Positions 13,501 to 18,590 of a stretch of 64,000 bases of DNA are shown one piece after another. The stretch comes from Spirillospora albida (GTDB lineage Bacteria > Actinomycetota > Actinomycetes > Streptosporangiales > Streptosporangiaceae): positions 255,417 to 319,416 of the forward strand of contig NZ_JOFJ01000014.1 in the NCBI RefSeq assembly GCF_000718255.1, written 5' to 3'. Made by a program: the position numbers and the translations under genes. How positions within the stretch are numbered: position 1 is the stretch's first letter; each line of letters starts with the position of its first letter. Below the pieces are notes generated by a model. That model worked only from the letters and a program-made list of their open reading frames with translations, searched no databases and was not told the origin of the DNA.

Positions 13501-15369
13501 GTTCGCGTGCGAGACGACGACGCCCTTGGGGCGGCCCGTCGAACCCGACGTGTAGATGACGTACGCCGCGTTCCCCGGGGTGAGGGGGCGGACGCGCTCG
13601 GCGTCGGTGACGTCACCGCCGGGCAGGCCGTCCAGGACGAGGGCGTCGAGCTCGATCCGGGGGACATCGCCGGGGAGGCCGGACCCGGTGGTCGTGATGA
13701 CGCAGGCGGGCTTCGCGTCCTCCAGCATGAACGCGATGCGGTCGGCCGGGTAGGCGAGGTCGATCGGCTGGTACGCCGCGCCCGCCTTCAGCACGGCCAG
13801 CGCCGCGACGATCAGGTTCTCGTCGCGCGGGAGGGCCAGCGCGACGAAGTCCTCGGCGCCGACGCCCCGTGCGATGAGGTGCCGGGCGAGCCGGTTCGCG
13901 CGCGCGTTCAGCTCGCGGTAGGCCAGCACGGCGTCCCCGTGCGCGACGGCGGGCGCGTCGGGCGTGCGGGCGGCCTGCGCCTCGACCAGCTCCGGGACGA
14001 CGGCGGGCGCGACCGGGCGCGCCGTGTCGTTCCACGCGTCCAGGACGAGGGCGCGCTCCGCGTCGTCCAGCAGGTCGACCTCGCGGAGCGGCGTCGCCGG
14101 GTCCACCTCGCCCAGCGCGCGCAGGAACCGGATGTACCGCTCCTGGTGCGCGGCTACCTCCGCCTCGCCGTACAGGTCGGGGTGCGCGTCGAAGTCGACG
14201 CGCATGCCGGTGCCGTCGAAGTTGTCGTAGATGTTGATCGACAGGTCGTCGATCGGACCGGTCGTGATCGCGTGCATCCGCGCCGGCAGCCCCGCGAAGT
14301 CGAGCCGGTAGTCGAACGCCATGATGTTGATGACCGGCCCGTGCAGCCGGCGGCGCTCGCCCAGCAGCTTCAGGTCCCGCAGCAGGTCCTCGCGGCGGTA
14401 CCGCTGGTGCCGCAGCGCCCGCGCGCTGGCCCGGGTCACCGTGCGGACCAGCTCCTCCACCGTCATGTCCGGGCCGACCCGGACGCGCAGCGGCAGGACC
14501 GTCGCCAGCATCGCCGGGGTCTCCCGCGCGATCTCCGACGTGCGGCCGGACACGGCGAGGCCGAGGATGACGTCCTCGGTGCCCGTCATCCGCGCCACGT
14601 AGGCGGCCGTCGCGGCGATCGCGAGGCCCTGCGTGGCGGTGCGCAGCCGGCGGGCGCCGGCCGCGAGCGCGGCGGTCCCGTCCGGCGGGATGACGGTGAT
14701 GCGGGTCAGGTAGTCGGCGGTCGGCTCCGCCATCTCGTCCGACAGGCTGACCGCGACGGGCCGGTCGGCGAACCGCTCCGTCCAGTACGCGCGGTCCCGC
14801 TCGAACCTCTCCGACTCCCGGTAGGCGATCTCCTCCGCGAGGACCCGCCGGTAGTCGCCCAGCTCCGCGGGCTCGTACGCGCCGCCGTTGGCGAGGGACG
14901 TGTAGATCTCCGCGGCGCGGCGGCTGACCAGCGAGCCGCTGTAGGCGTCCTGGGCCACGTGGTGCACGCGGATGAACCACCAGTGCAGCTCCCGGCCGAG
15001 CCGCAGCAGCATGGTGTCGTAGAGGCGCTCGCCGTCCAGCGGGAGGGGCGCCTTCATCCGCGCGTCCATCCACGCCTGCGCCGCGGCGCGCGGGTCGGGC
15101 TCGGCGGAGAGGTCCAGCAGCGGGATCGTGGCCGTCGCGTCCGGGTCGAGGATCTGGTGCGGAATTCCGTCGCGCTCCACCAGCCGGGCGTTCATGGCCA
15201 GTCCCTCATGCGCCGCGATTCGCGCGACCCGGTCGAACAGACCGTGGTCGAAAACACCCTCGAACTCGATGTACTGCGCAATATGGATCGGCGTCTGCGG
15301 GGCCAGCTGCTGCGCGTACCAGACGCTCTGCTGAGCGGCCGAAAGAGGAACGCACTCGGAGGACGACAT
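4438..15369 (-). CDS. Nonribosomal peptide synthetase, C-A-T-C-A-T-C-(A C-terminal subdomain)-T-C-A
   Basis: A 3643-residue ORF. I chose the ATG at 15369 because MSSSECVPLSAAQQSVW opens the first C domain; the frame is open further upstream but without domain content. Domains in order: EntF-like C1 (HHVAQD at about 136), A1 (YTSGSTG at about 606, A10 lysine at about 932), T1 (Ser 986), C2 (HHIAGDGWS at about 1170), A2 (about 1656), T2 (Ser 2036), C3 (about 2218), only the small C-terminal part of an A domain (about 2547-2610, NGKVD lysine at about 2597), T3 (Ser 2653), C4 (about 2836), A4 (about 3298). The frame breaks after residue 3606, and the last residues before the stop are out-of-frame carrier sequence. 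Hand-read codes: A1 D-V-F-S-V-A-I-V-Y-K, A2 D-V-F-S-A-G-I-V-F, A4 D-F-W-N-V-G-M-V-H, the last canonical for threonine. A1 and A2 are close duplicates. Peptide assembly on carriers in the cytoplasm. Confidence 0.9.
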   Translation of the reverse strand: MSSSECVPLSAAQQSVWYAQQLAPQTPIHIAQYIEFEGVFDHGLFDRVARIAAHEGLAMNARLVERDGIPHQILDPDATATIPLLDLSAEPDPRAAAQAWMDARMKAPLPLDGERLYDTMLLRLGRELHWWFIRVHHVAQDAYSGSLVSRRAAEIYTSLANGGAYEPAELGDYRRVLAEEIAYRESERFERDRAYWTERFADRPVAVSLSDEMAEPTADYLTRITVIPPDGTAALAAGARRLRTATQGLAIAATAAYVARMTGTEDVILGLAVSGRTSEIARETPAMLATVLPLRVRVGPDMTVEELVRTVTRASARALRHQRYRREDLLRDLKLLGERRRLHGPVINIMAFDYRLDFAGLPARMHAITTGPIDDLSINIYDNFDGTGMRVDFDAHPDLYGEAEVAAHQERYIRFLRALGEVDPATPLREVDLLDDAERALVLDAWNDTARPVAPAVVPELVEAQAARTPDAPAVAHGDAVLAYRELNARANRLARHLIARGVGAEDFVALALPRDENLIVAALAVLKAGAAYQPIDLAYPADRIAFMLEDAKPACVITTTGSGLPGDVPRIELDALVLDGLPGGDVTDAERVRPLTPGNAAYVIYTSGSTGRPKGVVVSHANAVDLCAWAREDFGPERLADVLFSTSLNFDVSVFEWLTPLTLGGRVEVVRDLLDVAERGGRRGSLISGVPSAMAALLATGRLDLAAGDVVLAGEALPAQLVRDLRALLPDARISNIYGPTEATVYATAWYDDGNAAGHAPIGGPIANTRAYVLDAALKPVPPGVPGELYLAGSGLARGYLNRPGLSADRFTACPFGAPGERMYRTGDLVRWSPEGRIEYLGRLDHQVKVRGFRIELGEIETVLDAHPAVSQSVVVARRDAAGDTVLVGYAVGEGVDPAELKRFAGASLPEYMVPVAVVVLDAMPLNPNGKLDRAALPAPDFAASAESRAPRDAREELLCAVFAEVLGVERVGVDDGFFDLGGDSLKATRVVSRARAALGVDLSVRALFEAPTVAALAGLIEESAGRDAPPPLVPAERPDPVPVSYAQRRLWFIQDLEGPSATYHIPIPLRLTGKLDLDAVRAAMRDMLARHESLRTVFTEIEGEPYQRILAPDEAAAEPEVSDRGPDRLHEAVFEAATRGFDLATDLPVRAHVFRVAEDDHLLLLVLHHIAGDGWSMEPLATDLITAYAARAEGRAPEWAPLPVQYADYAIWQRDVLGDEDDPGSVLARQIAYWRDALAGLPEELGLPADRPRPARATYRGAQHSFTLSPELHAALTALARRHDASLFMVLQAALAGLFTRLGAGTDIPIGSPVAGRADEAVNDLVGVFVNTLVLRTDTSGDPAFAELLARVRRTDLAAFANQDVPFERLVEVLNPQRSMARHPLFQVMISVQNDPSARVELPGLTVAVEPVDPGTSRFDLALLVDERRDAGGGPAGIACKLEYALDLFDAETAAAMSARLERFLTQVADDPNRPIGTVDLLDGAERALLLEEWNATALPTPSATVPDLFEVQAARTPDATAVIAGEAELTYAALNARANRLARHLVARGVGAEDFVALALPRDGNLIVAALAVLKAGAAYQPIDLAYPADRIAYMLDDAAPACVITTSGADLPGGTPRVELDALSLDGAPDGNLTDADRVRPLRPANPAYVIYTSGSTGRPKGVVISHANVVDFCAEAMASYGLERMTRVLFSTSLNFDVSVFEWLVPLTVGGEIEVVRDLLEVAERGGWQGSLISGVPSAFAVLLQRGGLRLDARDVAFGGEALPPQLVRDARALLPDARISNIYGPTEATVFVTGWYDDGNTDGFAPIGRPMANTRAYVLDERLQPVPVGVPGELYVAGDGLARGYLRRPSLSADRFVACPFGGPGERMYRTGDLVRWNRAGHIEYLGRLDHQVKVRGFRIELGEIETALAAHPDVSQSVVVARRDAAGDTALVGYVVGGPVDAAALRAFVATSLPDYMVPSAIVVLDAFPLNPNGKLDRSALPEPDFAAALTARGPRDAREEILCGIVADVLGLPRVGIDDGFFDLGGDSLKGTRVVARARAALGVELPVRALFEAPTVAGLAAHIAASAEAARPALRPAPRPEPLPVSYAQERLWFLNRLEGATATYNMPIPLRLTGALDYDAMRAALRDVVARHESLRTLFGDADGEPHQIVLDAADAEPPFTIGEVAGDLREALFADATRGFDLAAEPPVRAHLYRLGEDEHLLLLVLHHIAGDGWSMAPLARDVITAYLARRDGGAPDWEPLTVQYADYALWQRGLLGSEADGTSLAARQIAYWRDALAGLPDAIALPTDRPRPERASYRGAQVAFEVPADLAEALRDLARDHQVSLFMVLQAALAALLTRLGAGTDVPIGSPIAGRTDEALDDLVGVFVNTLVLRTDTSGDPSFAELLARVRETDLAAYAHQDVPFERLVEVLNPVRSLSRHPLFQVMLTLQNNPEASVELPGLNVAVEPVDAGVSKFDLEFMLEEARDGTGALAGTLEFALDLFDPATAAKLAGWFRRTLEAAVASGAAVTVGGLDLPGAEGLRPSAAPVAEPAVKRLVAYVVAAPGRAVDPEELRAHVRANLPESMVPAAVVVLDEMPLTPNGKVDTRALPKPDLAIAPATAYRAPSGPCEEAVAAVFADLLGVSRVGADDDFFALGGNSLIAMRVVSRVRRALDVELPVRALFEAPTVAGLAALLGAQEGAARPALEPRERPAVVPPSYAQQRLWFLGRFEGPSATYNMPTALRIRGALDEDALRAAIGDVVARHETLRTVLPDHDGTPRQLVLDPAAARPELEVVETTEAELPTRLAMAAGYAFDISAEPPLRTHLFRVAPEEHVALLLMHHVGGDGWSMAPLARDVITAYAARAAGAGPQWAPLPVQYIDYTLWQQDLFGSEDDPDSLISRQIAYWREALAGLPEELRLPADRPRPAEATYRGGTERFRLGPEVHDALLALARETGASPFMVAQAAFAALLTRLGAGTDVPIGSPIAGRTDEALDDLVGMFVNMLVFRTDTSGDPAFRDLVARVRETDLAAYAHQDVPFERLVEVLNPPRHLARHPLFQVGLTFQNNPEARLEMPGFSAEVEPLHAGVSRFDLLMILTERDGGLDGELEYALDLYDPSTARTLVARFERLLTALLAEPDAPIGAADVLGEAERTVILGDWAGGEAAPVDRTTIPALFEAQAAVRPGAVAVSFEGVSWTYAEVNAKANRLARRLVERGVGPEQFVALALPRSAELVVAIIAVLKAGAAYVPIDPDYPADRIAYMVEDAEPILTLGPEDIDADGYDDTNLDVEISPDNPAYVIYTSGSTGRPKGVVVPHQNVVRLLRSTEEWFGFGPDDVWTLFHSYAFDFSVWELWGPLLYGGRLVVVPYLTSRTPAEFLSLLEAEKVTVLNQTPSAFYQLMAADKDDPGRDLALRYVVFGGEALELGRLEDWYSRHAENAPTLVNMYGITETTVHVSYIALDRAYAATAPGSVVGTGIPDLRLYVLDDRLQPVAPGVVGEIYVAGAGLARGYLNRPGLSAERFVADPFGAPGTRMYRTGDVGRWLTDGRLEYLGRSDQQVQLRGFRIELGEIEAALTRHEAVADAAVIVRDDRLVAYVVGSGTDSAELRRPRSSTWSGSASTTVSSTSAATRSSLSSWCRAPAGPAW
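7560..7740 (-). other. Isolated A-domain C-terminal subdomain inside NRPS module 3
   Basis: Between C3 and T3 there is no adenylation core. The C-A linker (VGGLDLPGAE) runs through about 20 residues straight into KRLVAYVVAAPG, then LPESMVPAAVVV and PLTPNGKVD, which is the mobile C-terminal subdomain of an A domain with its A10 lysine. No A1-A8 core motif occurs here. In A domains this subdomain supplies the lysine for adenylation and swings for thiolation. The matching core with an equivalent break point is the stand-alone gene at 15798-17354, so this piece is likely the docking and catalytic complement of that protein. Confidence 0.8.
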
Positions 15370-15623
15370 CAAGCGGTTACTTTCCCGGTCGGAGGGGTTT
15401 AGTTCACACCCGGCATCGGCGCGCGGAAGGCGCCGGCGGGCAGAAAAACAAAGCTGGTGACCACGGAACTGATCGGCCCTCCCCGTCCCCTTTCCCGAGT
15501 CCCGGCGGGAACGTGGGCGACGGCGATTCATCCCCGGAGTGAGCGCCGTGTGCTCCCGCCGGTACGGAGCGCCGTCACCATTCCACCCCGCGTGGTGGGT
15601 TGCCCCGCCCTCGACCCACGTCT

Positions 15624-15637
15624 CTACTCAGGAGTAG
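15624..15637. promoter_or_regulatory. Inverted repeat CTACTC-AG-GAGTAG, possible operator
   Basis: A perfect 6-bp inverted repeat with a 2-bp spacer, about 260 bp upstream of the large NRPS start. A related arm pair, CCCTACT and AGTAGGG with an 8-bp spacer, lies at 17462-17483 upstream of the sbnA-like gene. No regulator gene is in the cluster part visible here. Confidence 0.35.
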
Positions 15638-15659
15638 CGGAGGCTCAGTTAACCAGCCT

Positions 15660-15682
15660 GCAACATGCCTCGCAATCCCCCC
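15660..15682 (-). promoter_or_regulatory. TTGCGAGGCA motif, copy 1 (NRPS promoter region)
   Basis: On the minus strand a run of Gs is followed by ATTGCGAGGCATGTTGC. The copy at 17481-17501 on the plus strand reads a run of Gs then TTGCGAGGCAAGATGC. The core TTGCGAGGCA is identical and most flanking bases agree. Each copy lies upstream of a transcription unit of the same pathway and points toward it, as expected for a pathway-specific activator or repressor site. Confidence 0.4.
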
Positions 15683-15797
15683 GAAAGTAGAACTTGACCC
15701 CGCTATTTGCTCACAGGTGTGACAAGTTTCCGAGCGGCCCGTGTGCCGCGACGCTCGTCCACTGACAAGGGTTGACAACCGAATCCGGCCAGTTCGA

Positions 15798-17354
15798 TTA
15801 CGCACCGTATTCATGGACGACCACGGCGGCGGCGCCCACCGCCGGATGCCGCTGCAGCACGGCCTCGATCTCGCCGAGCTCCATCCGCACTCCCGCGATC
15901 TTCACCTGGCGGTCGACCCGCCCCAGGTACTGGAGCGTCGGCCGGTCCTCGCCGCCCGCTCCGGCGGGCAGCAGCCGCACCGCGTCGCCCGTCCGGTACA
16001 GCCGTCCGGTCGGGGACTCGCCGAAGGGGTCCTGGTAGAAGGACTCGCGCGTGCGCTCGTCGTCGCCCAGGTAGCCGCGCCCGACGACCACGCCCCCGAC
16101 GAACAGCTCGCCGGTCTCGTCCACGTCGCAGGCCGCCCACGTGCCGTCCCCCTCGTCCCGCAGGACGTAGAGGCGCGTGTTGACGATCGGCGTGCCGATC
16201 GGGAGGCGCAGCAGCGCCAGGTCACCGGCCGTCACGGTGTGGTGGGTGACGTCGTCGGAGCACTCGGTGGGGCCGTAGGCGTTGAGGAGCCGCGCGTGCG
16301 GCATGGCCTCCAGCCAGCGGCGCGACAGCTCGGTCGGGAGCTCCTCGCCGGTCGCGATCATCCAGCGGAGGCCGCCCAACGGCCTTCGCCCGGGGGCCTC
16401 GGGGGGCGTCCCCCCGGAGGTGCCCGCATCCTCGGGAGCGTCCGCGAGGTCGTCCAGGAGGTGCCTGACCATGGTCGGGACGAGCTCCACGATCGTGATG
16501 TCCTGCGCGTCCACCACCCGGGCGAACGCGACCGGGTCGTGGGCGACGTCGTCGCCGATGACGTCCACGCGACCACCGAGCAGCAGCGGGCACAGCATCT
16601 GCCACACCGAGATGTCGAAGCCGAGCGGAGCCGTCTGCGCGACGACGTCCGCCTCGGTCATCTCCAGGTCGATGACCTTCGCCCACAGATGGTTCAGCAT
16701 CCCCTGGTGCTCGACCACCGCCCCCTTGGGGCGGCCGGTCGAACCCGAGGTGAACAGGATGTAGCGGGGCTGGTCGAGCGACTCCAGGCGCGGCGCGCCC
16801 GTCCATTCCGGCAGGCCGGCCGCCTCCTCCGCGCGGACGACCCGGCATTTCGCCTCGGCAGCGCCCGCCAGCAGCGCGGGGGCCGGGTCGCCCTCGTCCA
16901 CGGCGATGAGCACGGACGCCCCGGCCTGGTCGAGGACGTCCCGAACCCGGCCCGCCGGCCAGGTCTCGTCCGCCGGGACGTAGAGGGCGCCGACCAGCTC
17001 GATCGCCAGGAACGCCGCGATGACGGCGGCGCACCGCTCCCCGCCCACGCCGACGACGGTGCCCGGCCGCACTCCCTCGCGCTCGAGCAGCGCCGCCAGC
17101 CGGCGGGCCTCGGCGGCCAGCTCCGCGTAGGACAGCGTCCGGTTCCGGTCGCGGACCGCGGGCCGGTCGCGCTCCGCCGCGAACCGCTCGACCCGGGCGA
17201 TCACCGGGTCGGCGAGGTCCACCGCGTGCTCGCGGACCATGCCGTGCCGGACGGTCAGCTCCCGCGCCCGCGCGGTCTCGGCGGGGGGCACCGTCAGCGC
17301 GGGCAGCCCGGCGAGGGGCAGCAGCCGGTCGAGGACCGGTCCACGAGCAGTCAT
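15798..17354 (-). CDS. Stand-alone NRPS adenylation core lacking the C-terminal subdomain (trans-acting half A domain)
   Basis: 518 residues. I chose ATG 17354 over GTG 17360 because a GGAG lies seven bases before it. The protein has an A-domain core: FTSGSTGRPKG near residue 201, GFDISVWQM, NAYGPTE, GELFVGG, YRTGD and finally DRQVKIAGVRMELGEIE. It ends about 20 residues later at VVVHEYGA with a TAA stop, so the roughly 100-residue C-terminal subdomain with the A10 lysine is absent, as is any carrier. A8 is unusual in having KIAG where KIRG is normal. Hand-read pocket residues are D-I-W-E-I-T-A-D-D. From memory this resembles codes for short diamino acids such as diaminobutyrate. With the adjacent diaminopropionate genes, Dap is the likely substrate. 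The missing lysine subdomain is present alone in module 3 of the large NRPS. Confidence 0.85.
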   Translation of the reverse strand: MTARGPVLDRLLPLAGLPALTVPPAETARARELTVRHGMVREHAVDLADPVIARVERFAAERDRPAVRDRNRTLSYAELAAEARRLAALLEREGVRPGTVVGVGGERCAAVIAAFLAIELVGALYVPADETWPAGRVRDVLDQAGASVLIAVDEGDPAPALLAGAAEAKCRVVRAEEAAGLPEWTGAPRLESLDQPRYILFTSGSTGRPKGAVVEHQGMLNHLWAKVIDLEMTEADVVAQTAPLGFDISVWQMLCPLLLGGRVDVIGDDVAHDPVAFARVVDAQDITIVELVPTMVRHLLDDLADAPEDAGTSGGTPPEAPGRRPLGGLRWMIATGEELPTELSRRWLEAMPHARLLNAYGPTECSDDVTHHTVTAGDLALLRLPIGTPIVNTRLYVLRDEGDGTWAACDVDETGELFVGGVVVGRGYLGDDERTRESFYQDPFGESPTGRLYRTGDAVRLLPAGAGGEDRPTLQYLGRVDRQVKIAGVRMELGEIEAVLQRHPAVGAAAVVVHEYGA

Positions 17355-17461
17355 CGTCACTCTCCGCGATCTCGTACGTCTCCACCGTCATCACAAAAGA
17401 GGCGGGCGTCATAGCTTAAGTCGGGCCGCGCCCGGCTGTGTTCGGGATTGGCCGCATTCCA

Positions 17462-17483
17462 CCCTACTGAAGGGTAAGTAGGG
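17462..17483. promoter_or_regulatory. Inverted repeat CCCTACT-N8-AGTAGGG upstream of the Dap genes
   Basis: Perfect 7-bp arms separated by 8 bp, in the divergent region between the stand-alone A core (start 17354) and the sbnA-like gene (start 17564). It abuts the second TTGCGAGGCA motif. It is a candidate operator for one or both directions. Confidence 0.35.
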
Positions 17484-17501
17484 GGTTGCGAGGCAAGATG
17501 C
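17481..17501 (+). promoter_or_regulatory. TTGCGAGGCA motif, copy 2 (sbnA-like promoter region)
   Basis: Second copy of the motif seen at 15660-15682. It lies 63 bp before the chosen start of the sbnA-like gene. The shared element argues that the NRPS operon and the Dap operon answer to one regulator. Confidence 0.4.
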
Positions 17502-17563
17502 CCCCGGGTACGGTGATGCTCCGCCCGACATGGGCCGGAGGATCGCGGCGAACTCGGGGGAAG

Positions 17564-18562
17564 ATGAGGGAATTGCCGATAATCTCTTCGCCGCAAGAAT
17601 TCAACGTCGACGATCTCTATGTCGATCTCCGTCCTGTCATCGACAGCCCGCTCTACCTCAAATGCGAGGGATTCAATTTCGCGGGCTCGGTCAAATTGAA
17701 GGCCGCGGCCGCGATGGTGGCGGCCGCGGAACGGGACGGCCGGCTCACCGCCGACTCGGTGATCGTCGAGTCGTCGTCGGGGAACCTCGGGATCGCGCTC
17801 AGCCTGATCGCCGCCGACCGGGGCCTGCGTTTCGTCTGCGTCACCGACCCCCGCTGCAACCCGGCCTCGATCCGCGTGATGCGCGCGCTCGGCGCGGAGG
17901 TCCGGATCGTCTCCGCCACCGACGGCAACGGCGGCTACCTCGCCAGCCGCATCGGCTACGTCCGGGACCTGTGCGCCTCCGGCGACCGGTACGTCTGGCT
18001 GAACCAGTACGCCAACGAGAACAACTGGCTCGCCCACTACCGCGGCACCGCGCCCGCCATCGACCGCCAGTTCCCCGGCCTCGAGGTCCTCTTCGTCGGC
18101 GCCGGCACCACGGGCACCCTGATGGGCTGCGCCCGCTATTTCCGGGAACGCGACAAACCCGTCACGATCGTCGCCATCGACGCCGTCGGCTCCGTCACGT
18201 TCGGCGGCGAACCCGAGCGCCGCATGGTCCCCGGCCTCGGCACCAGCACGCGCCCGGCGCTCGTCGACGAGTCGCTCGTCGACGACGTCGTGCACGTCGC
18301 GGAGCCCGACACGATCCGCGCCGTGCACGCCCTCGCGTCCCGCGGGTTCCTGTTCGGCGGCTCCACCGGCACCGTCGTGTCCGGCGCCGCGGCCTGGCTC
18401 GCCGCCAAGTACCCCGGCGAGGACCCCGTCGCCGTCGCGATCGCCCCCGACCTCGGCGAACGCTACCTCGACTCGATCTACGACGAGCGGTGGCTGCGCG
18501 ACAACTTCGCGGACGCCCTCCCCGGCCTGGACCTTCCCGACGCCGATATCCTCGACGTCTGA
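17564..18562 (+). CDS. sbnA: SbnA/VioB-like N-(2-amino-2-carboxyethyl)-L-glutamate synthase (Dap pathway)
   Basis: 332 residues from ATG 17564, preceded by GGGGGAAG; upstream in-frame ATGs add non-conserved sequence. Fold type II PLP enzyme of the cysteine synthase group: Schiff-base lysine 44 in GSVKLK, substrate loop SSSGNLGIAL, phosphate-binding GTTGTLMG. Family enzymes such as staphyloferrin SbnA and viomycin VioB replace the phosphate of O-phospho-L-serine with glutamate to give ACEGA. WLNQYANENNW is close to SbnA (WINQYANELNW), which separates it from ordinary cysteine synthases. The sbnB-like partner starts 28 bp downstream, so the pair forms an operon making L-2,3-diaminopropionate for the NRPS. 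It is divergent from the stand-alone A core. Confidence 0.88.
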   Translation: MRELPIISSPQEFNVDDLYVDLRPVIDSPLYLKCEGFNFAGSVKLKAAAAMVAAAERDGRLTADSVIVESSSGNLGIALSLIAADRGLRFVCVTDPRCNPASIRVMRALGAEVRIVSATDGNGGYLASRIGYVRDLCASGDRYVWLNQYANENNWLAHYRGTAPAIDRQFPGLEVLFVGAGTTGTLMGCARYFRERDKPVTIVAIDAVGSVTFGGEPERRMVPGLGTSTRPALVDESLVDDVVHVAEPDTIRAVHALASRGFLFGGSTGTVVSGAAAWLAAKYPGEDPVAVAIAPDLGERYLDSIYDERWLRDNFADALPGLDLPDADILDV

Positions 18563-18590
18563 TCACCGAGCATCGACGGAGTTCCCACCC

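Larger units (their letters stand above)
15370..15797. other. 428-bp intergenic region upstream of the large NRPS
   Basis: No gene seen. The DNA is less GC-rich than its surroundings and should hold the promoter of the NRPS operon on the minus strand. It contains a copy of the TTGCGAGGCA motif (minus strand, 15660-15682) and a perfect inverted repeat CTACTC-AG-GAGTAG at 15624-15637, both listed separately. I could not fix -10 and -35 boxes with confidence. Confidence 0.6.

Noticed and set aside
4645..15402. A 3585-codon open frame on the plus strand opposite the large NRPS
   Set aside because: Its residues are Arg/Gly/Val/Asp-rich repeats without domain motifs, mirroring the duplicated NRPS modules. 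It is a GC-bias shadow of the real minus-strand gene.
17286..17412. Minus-strand frame starting MTPASFVMTVETYEIAESDD upstream of the free A core, looking like a small gene or leader peptide
   Set aside because: It runs straight into the A-core gene as a shadow frame with no stop of its own, and the A core has a good ribosome-binding site inside it.
17355..17563. Possible iron box (IdeR/DmdR type), since SbnA/SbnB homologues serve a siderophore
   Set aside because: No TTAGGTTAGGCTAACCTAA-like sequence could be found in this or the 15370-15797 region, so a siderophore role is not supported by regulation.
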